Below are positions 38,033-45,823 of a stretch of DNA of 64,000 nt, in pieces. Position numbers and translations under genes: made by a program. The stretch lies in the NCBI RefSeq assembly GCF_900169525.1, contig NZ_LT821239.1:1386708-1450707 (forward strand), in the 5' to 3' direction. Position 1 is the first letter of the stretch; every line of letters starts with the position of its first letter. This stretch comes from Corynebacterium pacaense. GTDB lineage: Bacteria; Actinomycetota; Actinomycetes; Mycobacteriales; Mycobacteriaceae. The notes beneath the pieces are model-generated. The model was given only the letters and a program-made list of their open reading frames with translations. It searched no databases and was not told the DNA's origin.

Positions 38033-38082
38033 CGTGGGTGCGGGAGGGTAGGGACGCGGGGGCAGCGGTGCTGCCTGAGAAA

Positions 38083-38115
38083 TTAGTTGACACGGCAATT
38101 AAAATGGACTAAACA
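38083..38115 (+). promoter_or_regulatory. Promoter with overlapping inverted repeat before the VOC gene
   Basis: TTGACA (38087-38092), a 17-bp spacer and TAAACA (38110-38115) form an unusually consensus-like promoter. TTAGTTG (38083-38089) and CAATTAA (38096-38102) are inverted arms with one mismatch that cover the -35 box, as MarR- or HxlR-type repressors often do. The regulator is not adjacent. Confidence 0.6.
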
Positions 38116-38161
38116 TGAATAACGTATCAACAAAAATCCCCCTGTGAACGGACAAGCCATC

Positions 38162-39064
38162 ATGAACACTCACAACCCGAAGATCAATCCCTCCACCACC
38201 ATGGATGCCGTTACCCTCCGCGTCGGTGATCTGGAGAATATGAGCACCTACTACGCCTCAATCCTCTCCCTCGAGCCTATCGAGGAGAGGGCGCGCGGGA
38301 GGCAGGTCCACCGCGTTCTGGGGCGAAACGGCGTGCCCCTTCTCCGACTCATCGGAACCCCCGACCTGCCGCCGGTTCGGCAGAACCAGGCAGGGCTCTA
38401 CCACACGGCCTTCCTCTTCGAGTCGCAGGAGAGCCTCGCGGCAACCGTATACCGCACGGCACAGGATCCGCGCTCGTCCTTTGCCGGTTCCTCCGACCAC
38501 CTGGTTTCGGAGGCCTTCTACTTCACTGATCCGGAGGGCAACGGCATCGAGCTCTACGTGGACCGCCCACGCGAGTCCTGGGTCTACGGACCCCAGGGCA
38601 ATGTCGATATGACCACCGTCCACCTGGATCCCAACGTCTACCTCTCGCAGCACCTGCAGGAGTCTGTGCTGGAATCCACCGATGTCCTGCCCGCCTCAAT
38701 CGGCCATGTCCACCTCCAGGTGGGCAGCGTCGAGCAGGCCAGGGAGTTCTACGTCGACCGACTCGGCTTCGATCTCACCAACGCCTTCCCCGGGGCGCTG
38801 TTCGCTTCAGCCGGTGGATACCACCACCATGTGGCGATGAACACATGGAACTCCGGTGGTGCCGGTCCCCGCGCGGCAACTCTCGGCCTCGCCGACGTCG
38901 CAGTGACCGTGCCGCTGCGCAGCGACCTCGACGCACTGGTTGACAGGCTCAGGGGCTGGGAGTTCGCAGACAACGGGACCTCGGTGACCACCGCCGATCC
39001 CTGGGGCACCCAGCTGAGCATCTCGCTGCCGGAGACATCCGCAGAGGAGCTCCTGGAGCGCTGA
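38162..39064 (+). CDS. VOC-family protein, catechol 2,3-dioxygenase-like
   Basis: The protein has 300 residues with two vicinal-oxygen-chelate modules: about residues 12-130 (MDAVTLRVGDLENMSTYYASILSL… FYFTDPEGNGIELYVDRPRESW) and 175-290 (IGHVHLQVGSVEQAREFYVDRLGFDL… PWGTQLSISLPE). Candidate metal ligands are His in LYHTAFLF, Glu in GIELYVDRP, His in GHVHLQVG and His in GGYHHHVAMN. The layout matches CatE-like extradiol dioxygenases; substrate unknown. ATG at 38162 is used; an in-frame GTG at 38144 is possible. A repressible-looking promoter precedes it. Confidence 0.85.
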   Translation: MNTHNPKINPSTTMDAVTLRVGDLENMSTYYASILSLEPIEERARGRQVHRVLGRNGVPLLRLIGTPDLPPVRQNQAGLYHTAFLFESQESLAATVYRTAQDPRSSFAGSSDHLVSEAFYFTDPEGNGIELYVDRPRESWVYGPQGNVDMTTVHLDPNVYLSQHLQESVLESTDVLPASIGHVHLQVGSVEQAREFYVDRLGFDLTNAFPGALFASAGGYHHHVAMNTWNSGGAGPRAATLGLADVAVTVPLRSDLDALVDRLRGWEFADNGTSVTTADPWGTQLSISLPETSAEELLER

Positions 39065-39134
39065 ACCTTCCGACCGCAAACCTTTTTCCACCTTTAGGTA
39101 GCAGGAGCACTTGCCACCGGCTACATTGAGGAGC

Positions 39135-41708
39135 GTGAAATCAGTCGGCACAGTACAGTTCAGTAATCAGATCCCCACTCAGTTAGAGCCCCTGGTTCAA
39201 CTGGCACACAACTTGCGCTGGTCATGGCGCGAAGAGGCGAAACAGCTGTTCCGGGATATCTCACCTGAACTCTGGCACTCCCTCGGTGAGGACCCCAAAC
39301 AGACGCTCATCCAGACCCCGGCATCACGCCTGCGCGAGCTGGCCTCCGATGATGAGTTCCTCGGGCGGCTCAACGATGAGTCCCAGAATCTCAGCGAGTA
39401 CCTCAGCGATGAGCTCTGGTACCAGAAAACCGCCTCCAATCCGGAGCGCGCCCATGATCCGATCGTGGCCTACTTCTCAATGGAATTCGGTATCCACCCG
39501 ACCCTGCCCATCTATTCGGGTGGCCTCGGCGTCCTTGCCGGCGACCACATGAAGTCCGCCTCCGATCTCGGAGTTCCGCTGATCGGTGTCGGTCTGCTCT
39601 ACACCCACGGCTACTTCACCCAGTCGCTGACCGGCGATGGTTGGCAGGAAGAGTCCTACTACTATCACAATCCCAAGGACCTCCCCATCGAGGCGGTCAG
39701 GGACGCCTCCGGCAGGCAGGTCACCGTTTCCGTCGCGTTCCCCGAGGGGCGCGACATCACCATCGCGCTCTGGGTGGCCAACGTCGGGCGGATCCCGCTG
39801 CTCCTGCTCGACACCAACATCCCGGAGAACCCCGAGGATATGCGCACGGTCACGGACCGTCTCTACGGAGGCGACGCCGAGCACCGCATCAAGCAGGAGC
39901 TCGTCCTCGGTGTCGGTGGCGTCCGCGCGGTCAATGCTTTCTGCAACGCCCGTGGGCTGGCCAATCCCTCGGTCGCACATCTCAATGAGGGACACGCGGG
40001 CTTCCTGACCCTGGAGCGCATCCGCGAACGCATCGCCGCCGGAATGGACTACGCCTCGGCGCTGGAGCAGGTCAGGGCCTCCAACATCTTCACCACCCAC
40101 ACCCCGGTCCCCGCCGGCATCGACCGCTTCGATATGTCACTGGTCCGCCGCTACCTGGGCGAGGGTCTTCCCGAGAACCTGCAGCTGTGCCCCGGGGTTC
40201 CGATCGCCAATGCTATCGATCTCGGCCGCGAGAGCGACCCGAACCGCTTCAACATGGCGCATATGGGCCTGCGGGCGTCGCAGCACGCGAACGGTGTGGC
40301 GAAGCTCCATGGCGAGGTGTCCCGCGAGATGTTCGCAAGCCTGTATCCCGGATACGACCCGCGTGAGGTCCCCATCGGACATGTTACCAACGGCGTGCAC
40401 CTGCCGACCTGGGTCAAGCCCGAGATGATGGAACTGATCGAACGGGTCTCCGGCGGAGCCGACCTGGCCGTCGTTGATTCCTGGGACAGCCCCGACGCCG
40501 TGACCCCCGCCAAACTGTGGGAGGTACGGAACAAGCTTCGCGCGGATCTGGTCGAGGTCGCCAGGGAGGCCACTCACAAGTCCTGGGCGCACCGCGGACA
40601 CACCGAGGCCCAGCTGGCGTGGACCCGCCGCGTTCTCGATCCGGAGATCCTGACCATCGGTTTCGCCCGTCGCGTGTCCACCTACAAGCGACTGACCCTG
40701 ATGCTGCGCAACCCCGAGCGTCTGCGTTCGATCCTGCTCAACCCCGAGCGCCCCGTCCAGTTCGTCATCGCGGGCAAGGCCCACCCCCACGACATGGGTG
40801 GAAAGAAGCTGATGCAGGAGATCGTCCACTTCGCCGATCAGGCGGGTGTGCGTGACCGTTTCCTCTTCCTGCCCGACTACGACATCAATCTCGCCAGCTA
40901 CCTGATCTCGGGCACCGACGTGTGGTTGAACAACCCCGTCCGGCCCCAGGAGGCCTCCGGTACCTCGGGAATGAAGGCCGTGATGAACGGTGGACTGACG
41001 CTGTCGATCTCCGACGGCTGGTGGGATGAGATGCCCAAGGACGAGACGGGATGGACGATCCCGACCGTCGAGTCGCAGGACTTCGAGTTCCGGGATCAGC
41101 TTGAGGCCCAGGCACTCTATGACCTGCTGGAGAACGAGATCGCGCCACTGTTCTACGACCGCGACGCGACGGGAATTCCGCACCGCTGGCTCGATCTGGT
41201 CCGCACCTCATGGACGACCCTGTCCCCGCTGGTCACCTCGACCCGCATGGTGCGCGACTACACCGACGGCTACTACCGTCCCACCAGGCATCAGGCCGCG
41301 TTGATCGAGGATCGCCAGGCCGCGACCGCTTACGCCACCTGGCTCGAGCGGATCCATCAGGGATGGCAGAACATCGCCCTCTCCGATCTGCGGATCAACG
41401 GCACCCCGGTGAATGAGGTCGCAGGTGCAGCCACCGACGCCGAGGTCGAGGTCAGCGTCAGCGTTGAGCTCGGATTGCTGTCGGACGGCGAGGTTCGGGT
41501 GCAGGCGCTGGTCGGCCCCATCGATGACTTCGGAACGATCACCGCCCCGACGGTCTATGATCTCACCGATGATGGTGAGGGCACCTACACCGGACGAATC
41601 TCCTCCGATTTGCCCGGGCGCTTCGGGTACACCGCCCGAGTCGTTCCCTCTAATGAGATGCTGGTCAATCCCGCTGAAACCGGATTGGTCACCTACTACC
41701 AGGGCTAG
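39135..41708 (+). CDS. malP: Maltodextrin/alpha-glucan phosphorylase (GlgP family with DUF3417)
   Basis: It cleaves alpha-1,4-glucans with phosphate to glucose 1-phosphate. The 857-residue protein has an N-terminal DUF3417 segment (LEPLVQLAHNLRWSWREEAKQLFRDISPELW), YFSMEFGIHPTLPIYSGGLGVLAGDHMKSASDLGVPL, and the PLP region ASGTSGMKAVMNGGL near residue 615. Its place beside pyk and gdhA matches C. glutamicum malP, rather than the glgP paralogue elsewhere. The GTG at 39135 is 7 nt after TACATT (39122-39127), a leaderless pattern; the frame to 39111 is not needed. The IS481 element follows its stop by 3 bp of original sequence plus the target repeat. Confidence 0.93.
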   Translation: MKSVGTVQFSNQIPTQLEPLVQLAHNLRWSWREEAKQLFRDISPELWHSLGEDPKQTLIQTPASRLRELASDDEFLGRLNDESQNLSEYLSDELWYQKTASNPERAHDPIVAYFSMEFGIHPTLPIYSGGLGVLAGDHMKSASDLGVPLIGVGLLYTHGYFTQSLTGDGWQEESYYYHNPKDLPIEAVRDASGRQVTVSVAFPEGRDITIALWVANVGRIPLLLLDTNIPENPEDMRTVTDRLYGGDAEHRIKQELVLGVGGVRAVNAFCNARGLANPSVAHLNEGHAGFLTLERIRERIAAGMDYASALEQVRASNIFTTHTPVPAGIDRFDMSLVRRYLGEGLPENLQLCPGVPIANAIDLGRESDPNRFNMAHMGLRASQHANGVAKLHGEVSREMFASLYPGYDPREVPIGHVTNGVHLPTWVKPEMMELIERVSGGADLAVVDSWDSPDAVTPAKLWEVRNKLRADLVEVAREATHKSWAHRGHTEAQLAWTRRVLDPEILTIGFARRVSTYKRLTLMLRNPERLRSILLNPERPVQFVIAGKAHPHDMGGKKLMQEIVHFADQAGVRDRFLFLPDYDINLASYLISGTDVWLNNPVRPQEASGTSGMKAVMNGGLTLSISDGWWDEMPKDETGWTIPTVESQDFEFRDQLEAQALYDLLENEIAPLFYDRDATGIPHRWLDLVRTSWTTLSPLVTSTRMVRDYTDGYYRPTRHQAALIEDRQAATAYATWLERIHQGWQNIALSDLRINGTPVNEVAGAATDAEVEVSVSVELGLLSDGEVRVQALVGPIDDFGTITAPTVYDLTDDGEGTYTGRISSDLPGRFGYTARVVPSNEMLVNPAETGLVTYYQG

Positions 41709-41711
41709 GAC

Positions 41712-41717
41712 TCTAGG
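41712..41717. repeat. Left target-site duplication of the IS481 element
   Basis: TCTAGG here is repeated exactly at 42782-42787. It fits NCTAGN, the known preferred target of IS481 elements. Confidence 0.85.
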
Positions 41718-42781
41718 TGTACTGACCCGGAGCGTTGTTGACGTAGGAGAGACCTCCGTAGTCGAGTTGGAGCTGTCTAGGTTCTCAACTCGATCCCACG
41801 GAGGTCTCTCGTGTCCCACTTTAATGCCCGGCTGACTCCGGCTGGCAGGTTGATCATGGTCCAGCGCATCCAGTCGGGTCGTGCGGTCGCGCATGTCGCG
41901 GCGGAAATGGGTATCTCGCGCACGACGGCGTGGCGGTGGTGGCGCCGGTTCCGGGAACACGGCCCGGCAGGTTTGCAGGATCGTTCGAGCGTGGCCCGCT
42001 CGCACCCGCATCGCACGGGCGTGTGTGTGGAGACGCGGGTGCGGATCATGCGTCACCTCACACGTCGCGGTCCGGTGTTCATCGCGGGCAAGCTCGGCCT
42101 GCATGCCTCAACGGTGGGGCGTGTGCTGCGCCGCCACCACGTCCCGCTGCTACGGGAGCTGGACCCAGTCACCGGGGCCGTGATCCGCGCGACCCGCCGA
42201 TCCGCGCGACGCTACGAGCACGACCATCCAGGCTTACTGATCCACATCGATGTGAAGAAACTCGGCCGCATCCCTGATGGCGGCGGGTGGCGTCTGCACG
42301 GCCGTGGCGAACGCCCGAAACGCAAGCGCGGCCTTGGCTACGACTACGTCCACACCGTCATCGACGACCACTCCCGTCTCGCCTACGCGGAGATCCATGA
42401 CGACGAGAAAGGCACGACAGCGGCCGGGGTTCTCGAACGCGCGATCGCGTTCTACGCAGCCTTCGGGGTCACGGTCGAACGGGTGATCAGTGACAATGCG
42501 TTCGCCTACCGCCACTCGACCGCATTCCGGGACGTGATCAACGCGCACGGCATCGGGCAGAAGTTCATCAAACCCCACTGCCCCTGGACGAACGGGAAAG
42601 TCGAGAGACTAAAACCGCACCATCGCGACCGAGTGGGCCTATGCGAGACCCTGGACCTCCAACGAGGACCGAACTGCCGGCTTGACGACCTGGCTCGACT
42701 ACTACAATCTAGACAGAGCCCACCTCGGCATCGGAGGCAAGACCCCCATCGACCGAATCAACAACGGTCGAGGTCAGTACA
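41718..42781 (+). mobile_element. IS481-family insertion sequence, 1064 bp
   Basis: The ends are TGTACTGACC at the left and its exact inverse GGTCAGTACA at the right, in the TGT…ACA form usual for the family. A 6-bp duplication TCTAGG flanks it. It carries one transposase gene with a single-base frameshift. It lies between the convergent malP and amidohydrolase genes; removing it and one repeat leaves their stop codons 4 bp apart. No flanking coding sequence is damaged. Intact ends and exact duplication suggest a fairly recent insertion. Confidence 0.92.
41747..41810 (+). other. Long hairpin hiding the transposase ribosome-binding site
   Basis: GAGAGACCTCCGT (41747-41759) pairs with ACGGAGGTCTCTC (41798-41810), and TCGAGTTG (41762-41769) pairs with CAACTCGA (41786-41793). 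The structure has 21 bp, a small internal loop and a 16-nt terminal loop. The Shine-Dalgarno GGAGG lies inside the stem and the GTG start follows directly. In read-through transcripts this should block transposase translation. Confidence 0.75.
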
Positions 42782-42786
42782 TCTAG
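41811..42786 (+). pseudogene. IS481-family transposase, frameshifted
   Basis: A helix-turn-helix (VAHVAAEMGISRTTAWRWWRRFREHGPAGLQDRSS) precedes an rve/DDE core: Asp in LLIHIDVKKLGR, Asp in VISDNAFAYRHS and Glu in WTNGKVERL. At 42611-42614 four A residues stand where three would keep the frame. The next frame then gives NRTIATEWAYARPWTSNEDRTAGL… to GGKTPIDRINNGRGQYI, the normal family C-terminus, ending at TAG 42784-42786. Without the shift the frame runs on into the amidohydrolase gene. All three catalytic residues lie before the break, but the lost tail probably inactivates it. A sequencing error in the A-run is the other explanation. Confidence 0.85.
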
Positions 42787-42787
42787 G
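42782..42787. repeat. Right target-site duplication of the IS481 element
   Basis: TCTAGG. Its CTAG supplies the stop codon TAG of the transposase on the plus strand and of the amidohydrolase on the minus strand. Confidence 0.85.
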
Positions 42788-44045
42788 TCCTGACCAGGTA
42801 GGTCAGCACCGCCGCCGCTGCGGCCCTGGTCGAGGCGGTGACGGTGGGGAGGTAGTCGGGGAGAAAGTTGCCCATGTGGTTGCCCGGAACATCCAGGGCC
42901 ACCCGGTCAGCGGCTTCGGCCTCCTCCCACTGCTGACGTGGTGTCACCCCGACGGTCCAGAAGAGATAGGGGGCGTTGAACGCATGGGGGATCGAGGGGA
43001 AGTCCTCGGATGCCGTCCATCGCGATGCGGTGATCGAGTCCTTCCCGAAGACGGCATTGAAAGTGTGCCGCACCTTGGAAAACACCTCGGAATCATTGTC
43101 GGTGAGCTCCCCGTGCCCTGAGTAGGCGATTTCGGGCTCCTCCTCAATCCCGGAGGCCGCGCATTCGGCGCGAACCACCCTGTCGATGGCGCGGTAGACC
43201 TTGCGCTTGACGGTGTCATTGTAGAAGCGGCAATTGAGCACCAGTTTCGCCTCCCCGGGGATGGTGTTGTTGGTGTTGCCCGATTGCAGGGTTCCCACGG
43301 AGATCACCGCGAAATCCTCCGGCGAGACCTCACGGCCGACGATCCCCTGGAGACGGACCACGATCATCGCCGCCGCGTAGGTGGGATCGATGGAGTTGTG
43401 CGGCATCGACCCGTGGGCGCTGCGTCCCCTGATGGTGATGGTGATGGAATCGCATGCCGCCAGCGCGGGCCCCGGCATGCTCATGACGGCGCCTGCGGGG
43501 CCGGGAACGACGTGCTGGCCGAAGCAGACATCGGGGCGGGGTACGCGCTCGACCAGGCCATCGGAAACCATCGCCAGTGCCCCGAGCGCGTTCTCCTCGG
43601 AGGGTTGGAAGAGTGCGATGAATGTGCCCTCCCAGGCATCACGGCGGGCATCCATCAGGGCGCATGCACCGAGCAGGGCGGTGGTGTGCATGTCGTGACC
43701 GCAGGCGTGCATCACCGGGACGGCGTTGCCGTCGAGTTGGCGCATCCGGGTGGACGCCCACGGGACCCCTGTTGTCTCCCTGACCGGGAGGCCGTCGAAA
43801 TCCGCGCGCATGAGGGCAACGGGTCGATCCTCCACGGCACCGTTTCGGAAGATCCCGACCACTCCGAAACCCCCGATAGGGGCGATGATCTCGCAATCGA
43901 ACCCTTCGAGTTGACGCTGGATCGTGCGGGAGGTCTCCGATTCGAATCCGGACAATTCGGGGCGTTCGTGGAGATCCCGGTACAGGGCCTCCTGCCAGGA
44001 CAGATCGACGCCGTGGTCATTGAGGATATCGGAGATAAGGCTCAT
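42783..44045 (-). CDS. M20-family amidohydrolase (hippurate hydrolase/N-acyl amino acid hydrolase type)
   Basis: The 420-residue metallopeptidase of the M20D group has metal ligands in VMHACGHDMHTTALLG (about residue 112), FQPSEENALGA and FGQHVVPGPAG. The dimerisation domain insertion spans about residues 190-310 (ITITIRGRSAHGSMPHNSIDP). C-terminal ASEDFPSIPHAFNAPYLFW is also typical. It probably removes acyl groups from amino acids. The stop codon lies in the right target duplication of the IS481 element, but the protein sequence is unchanged by the insertion. It is followed on the same strand, upstream, by the DUF4921 gene. Confidence 0.9.
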   Translation of the reverse strand: MSLISDILNDHGVDLSWQEALYRDLHERPELSGFESETSRTIQRQLEGFDCEIIAPIGGFGVVGIFRNGAVEDRPVALMRADFDGLPVRETTGVPWASTRMRQLDGNAVPVMHACGHDMHTTALLGACALMDARRDAWEGTFIALFQPSEENALGALAMVSDGLVERVPRPDVCFGQHVVPGPAGAVMSMPGPALAACDSITITIRGRSAHGSMPHNSIDPTYAAAMIVVRLQGIVGREVSPEDFAVISVGTLQSGNTNNTIPGEAKLVLNCRFYNDTVKRKVYRAIDRVVRAECAASGIEEEPEIAYSGHGELTDNDSEVFSKVRHTFNAVFGKDSITASRWTASEDFPSIPHAFNAPYLFWTVGVTPRQQWEEAEAADRVALDVPGNHMGNFLPDYLPTVTASTRAAAAAVLTYLVRT

Positions 44046-44056
44046 GGCCTCCGATA

Positions 44057-45394
44057 CTAGTTGTTGTTGAGCAGGGGATTGTACTTGAGGCTATTGCGTT
44101 CCACGGAGCATTCCGTGGCAATCCTGATGCCCCCGGCGATCATTCCGGCCTCGCGCAGTTGGTAGAGCCGTTTGACCACGCGGTCACGGATATTCTGCGG
44201 GGACAGGGTATTGAGGTAGATCTTCGTGCCCCCCTCGAACCCCGCGAGGGTGGACACCCGCCACTTGATCAGGACCCGCCAGGGCATGGGAATGTCAACG
44301 TCGATGGGTTTGTGGTGCCATTCCTCATTGCAGGCGACGTCCGCCCCCGCCGCGGCGTGGCAGGCGTGTATGAGGTCGCTCATCGCGGTGACCTCCGGGA
44401 TGCTCTGCAGCCACGGTTCTGCCACGGGGGAGCGGGAATAGATTTCCAGGGTCGGGTAGCGGTGCCCGAATCCGGCGAAGGCCACGGCATGGTCATTCTC
44501 TGCGATGATCAGATTCTGGTACCCCGCATAGTCGACCGCCCATTCGTTGTACATGTTGGGGTTCTGGCGCAGGTTCGCGATCTCCAGGTTCGACTGGTTG
44601 CCGCGCTCGTCGATGGCCACCAGTTGCTTGTGCAGATGGTCGAAGGAGGCGCCGGCCGGTTTCAGCCAGTTCTGGAATGCCACCACGTAGGGTGCGTAGC
44701 GGTTGCGTTTGTAGAGATCGCGGATTCCATCCACGGTGAACCTGATGAAGGCGGCGTGCTCCTCGGGGGTGAGCGTGCCGGAGGACGCCAGTTGGCTGTC
44801 GTCGACGGCGTCGTCGGTGAAATGCCGGCGGGCGATGATCACATCGTGACCGCCCGCGAAGTACCCGGGCGCATGCTCGAGCAACTCCGCGGTTCCCAGC
44901 GTCGAGGGGTCCTCACCCGAGGCGCGCATCCGGGTGCGCACGATCGCCAGCACGTGGTCGAGTCCGGCGGGATCCTCCAGGTAGGCCAGCATCCGTTCCG
45001 CGGTCCGTGGATCCATCTCGAAGCCGAAGTTCTGGTGCCAGTAGTCGTAGGAAACGATCTCGAAGAGGTTGGGTACTCGCCTGAACTCCGGCACCGATTC
45101 CGTGACCTGCGCTGGAAGGAGTGAATCGAGTTGGACCCAGGAGCCGTCGGCAGCGCGTTCCAGGCGTGACTTCTCCGGCGGAGTGGACAGGAGGTTTCCC
45201 GCGCAGAAGGCGCAGAAGGTCTCGTGGTCGGTTTCCTCGAGGGGGCGGGGGTGGGGAGCGGGATGCGACAACGGTCGGTTGCCACGTCCGGGGACGGTCC
45301 AGACTTCGGTGCCGGTGAAGGGGTTGACCTGCTTGACTGTGCCGTCTGCCATTGTCCTGATGGGGGTGGGACGGGTGCGGAAAGGGCTGTTCAT
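44057..45394 (-). CDS. DUF4921/GalT-like HIT-superfamily protein
   Basis: The 445-residue protein resembles galactose-1-phosphate uridylyltransferase in layout. ETFCAFCAGN (about residue 50) offers a CxxC metal site, and SFDHLHKQLVAIDERG is the HxHxQ-type nucleotidyl-transfer motif. PGRGNRPLSHPAPHPRP precedes the Cys pair. It may transfer nucleotides to sugar phosphates, but canonical GalT motifs are only partly kept, so the substrate is open. The start ATG at 45394 is 7 nt after TAGCGT (45402-45407, minus strand), a leaderless pattern; the frame extends to 45616 but that part is antisense to the next gene. Confidence 0.82.
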   Translation of the reverse strand: MNSPFRTRPTPIRTMADGTVKQVNPFTGTEVWTVPGRGNRPLSHPAPHPRPLEETDHETFCAFCAGNLLSTPPEKSRLERAADGSWVQLDSLLPAQVTESVPEFRRVPNLFEIVSYDYWHQNFGFEMDPRTAERMLAYLEDPAGLDHVLAIVRTRMRASGEDPSTLGTAELLEHAPGYFAGGHDVIIARRHFTDDAVDDSQLASSGTLTPEEHAAFIRFTVDGIRDLYKRNRYAPYVVAFQNWLKPAGASFDHLHKQLVAIDERGNQSNLEIANLRQNPNMYNEWAVDYAGYQNLIIAENDHAVAFAGFGHRYPTLEIYSRSPVAEPWLQSIPEVTAMSDLIHACHAAAGADVACNEEWHHKPIDVDIPMPWRVLIKWRVSTLAGFEGGTKIYLNTLSPQNIRDRVVKRLYQLREAGMIAGGIRIATECSVERNSLKYNPLLNNN

Positions 45395-45401
45395 AGTGTC
45401 C

Positions 45402-45418
45402 ACGCTATTGGCTAAGGT
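45402..45418. promoter_or_regulatory. Back-to-back -10 boxes for two divergent leaderless genes
   Basis: On the minus strand TAGCGT (45402-45407) is 7 nt before the DUF4921 start. On the plus strand TAAGGT (45413-45418) is 6 nt before the start at 45425. The two start codons are only 30 bp apart, so the two promoters must exclude each other sterically. Confidence 0.55.
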
Positions 45419-45424
45419 GTCCTC

Positions 45425-45823
45425 ATGCCGAAGATTCAGTTTGATGTTCTTGTTCCCGACACCGAATCCATCGATATGGCGGGCCGATTCACCAGGGTCG
45501 CCGGACTGCTCACCGACAAGGGGTTGATCGGCCCGGCCGCGGTGATCCACGATCCGGTTCCGTCGTTGGCCGATGGTGTCGAGGACCAGTTGCGCCAGAC
45601 CTACCGCGATGAGCATGAGGATGCGGGGATGGAGGATGCCTCCGTCAACCGGTACATCGTGGATGTGCCCGAGGTCAGAACGTCCGTCAACCAGGTGACC
45701 ATGATCTTCTCCCGCCTGCTCACGCCGGCGGCCGACCTGCCCAAGGACGCGTTCCTGCTCGAGCAGGAAACGCTCTACGAGGTGCCCGCGAACTATCCCT
45801 GGAGCGTGGAGATCATCCGCTGA
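45425..45823 (+). CDS. Conserved hypothetical protein, 132 residues
   Basis: A soluble, acidic protein with no signal peptide or membrane helix: MPKIQFDVLVPDTESIDMAGRFTRVAGLLTDKGLIG…; it ends PANYPWSVEIIR. An alpha/beta fold is likely from the alternating pattern (RYIVDVPEVRTSVNQVTMIFSRLLTP). I recognise no family. It overlaps the convergent glycerate kinase gene by 31 bp and is divergent from the DUF4921 gene, with which it shares a 30-bp promoter region. Confidence 0.75.
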   Translation: MPKIQFDVLVPDTESIDMAGRFTRVAGLLTDKGLIGPAAVIHDPVPSLADGVEDQLRQTYRDEHEDAGMEDASVNRYIVDVPEVRTSVNQVTMIFSRLLTPAADLPKDAFLLEQETLYEVPANYPWSVEIIR

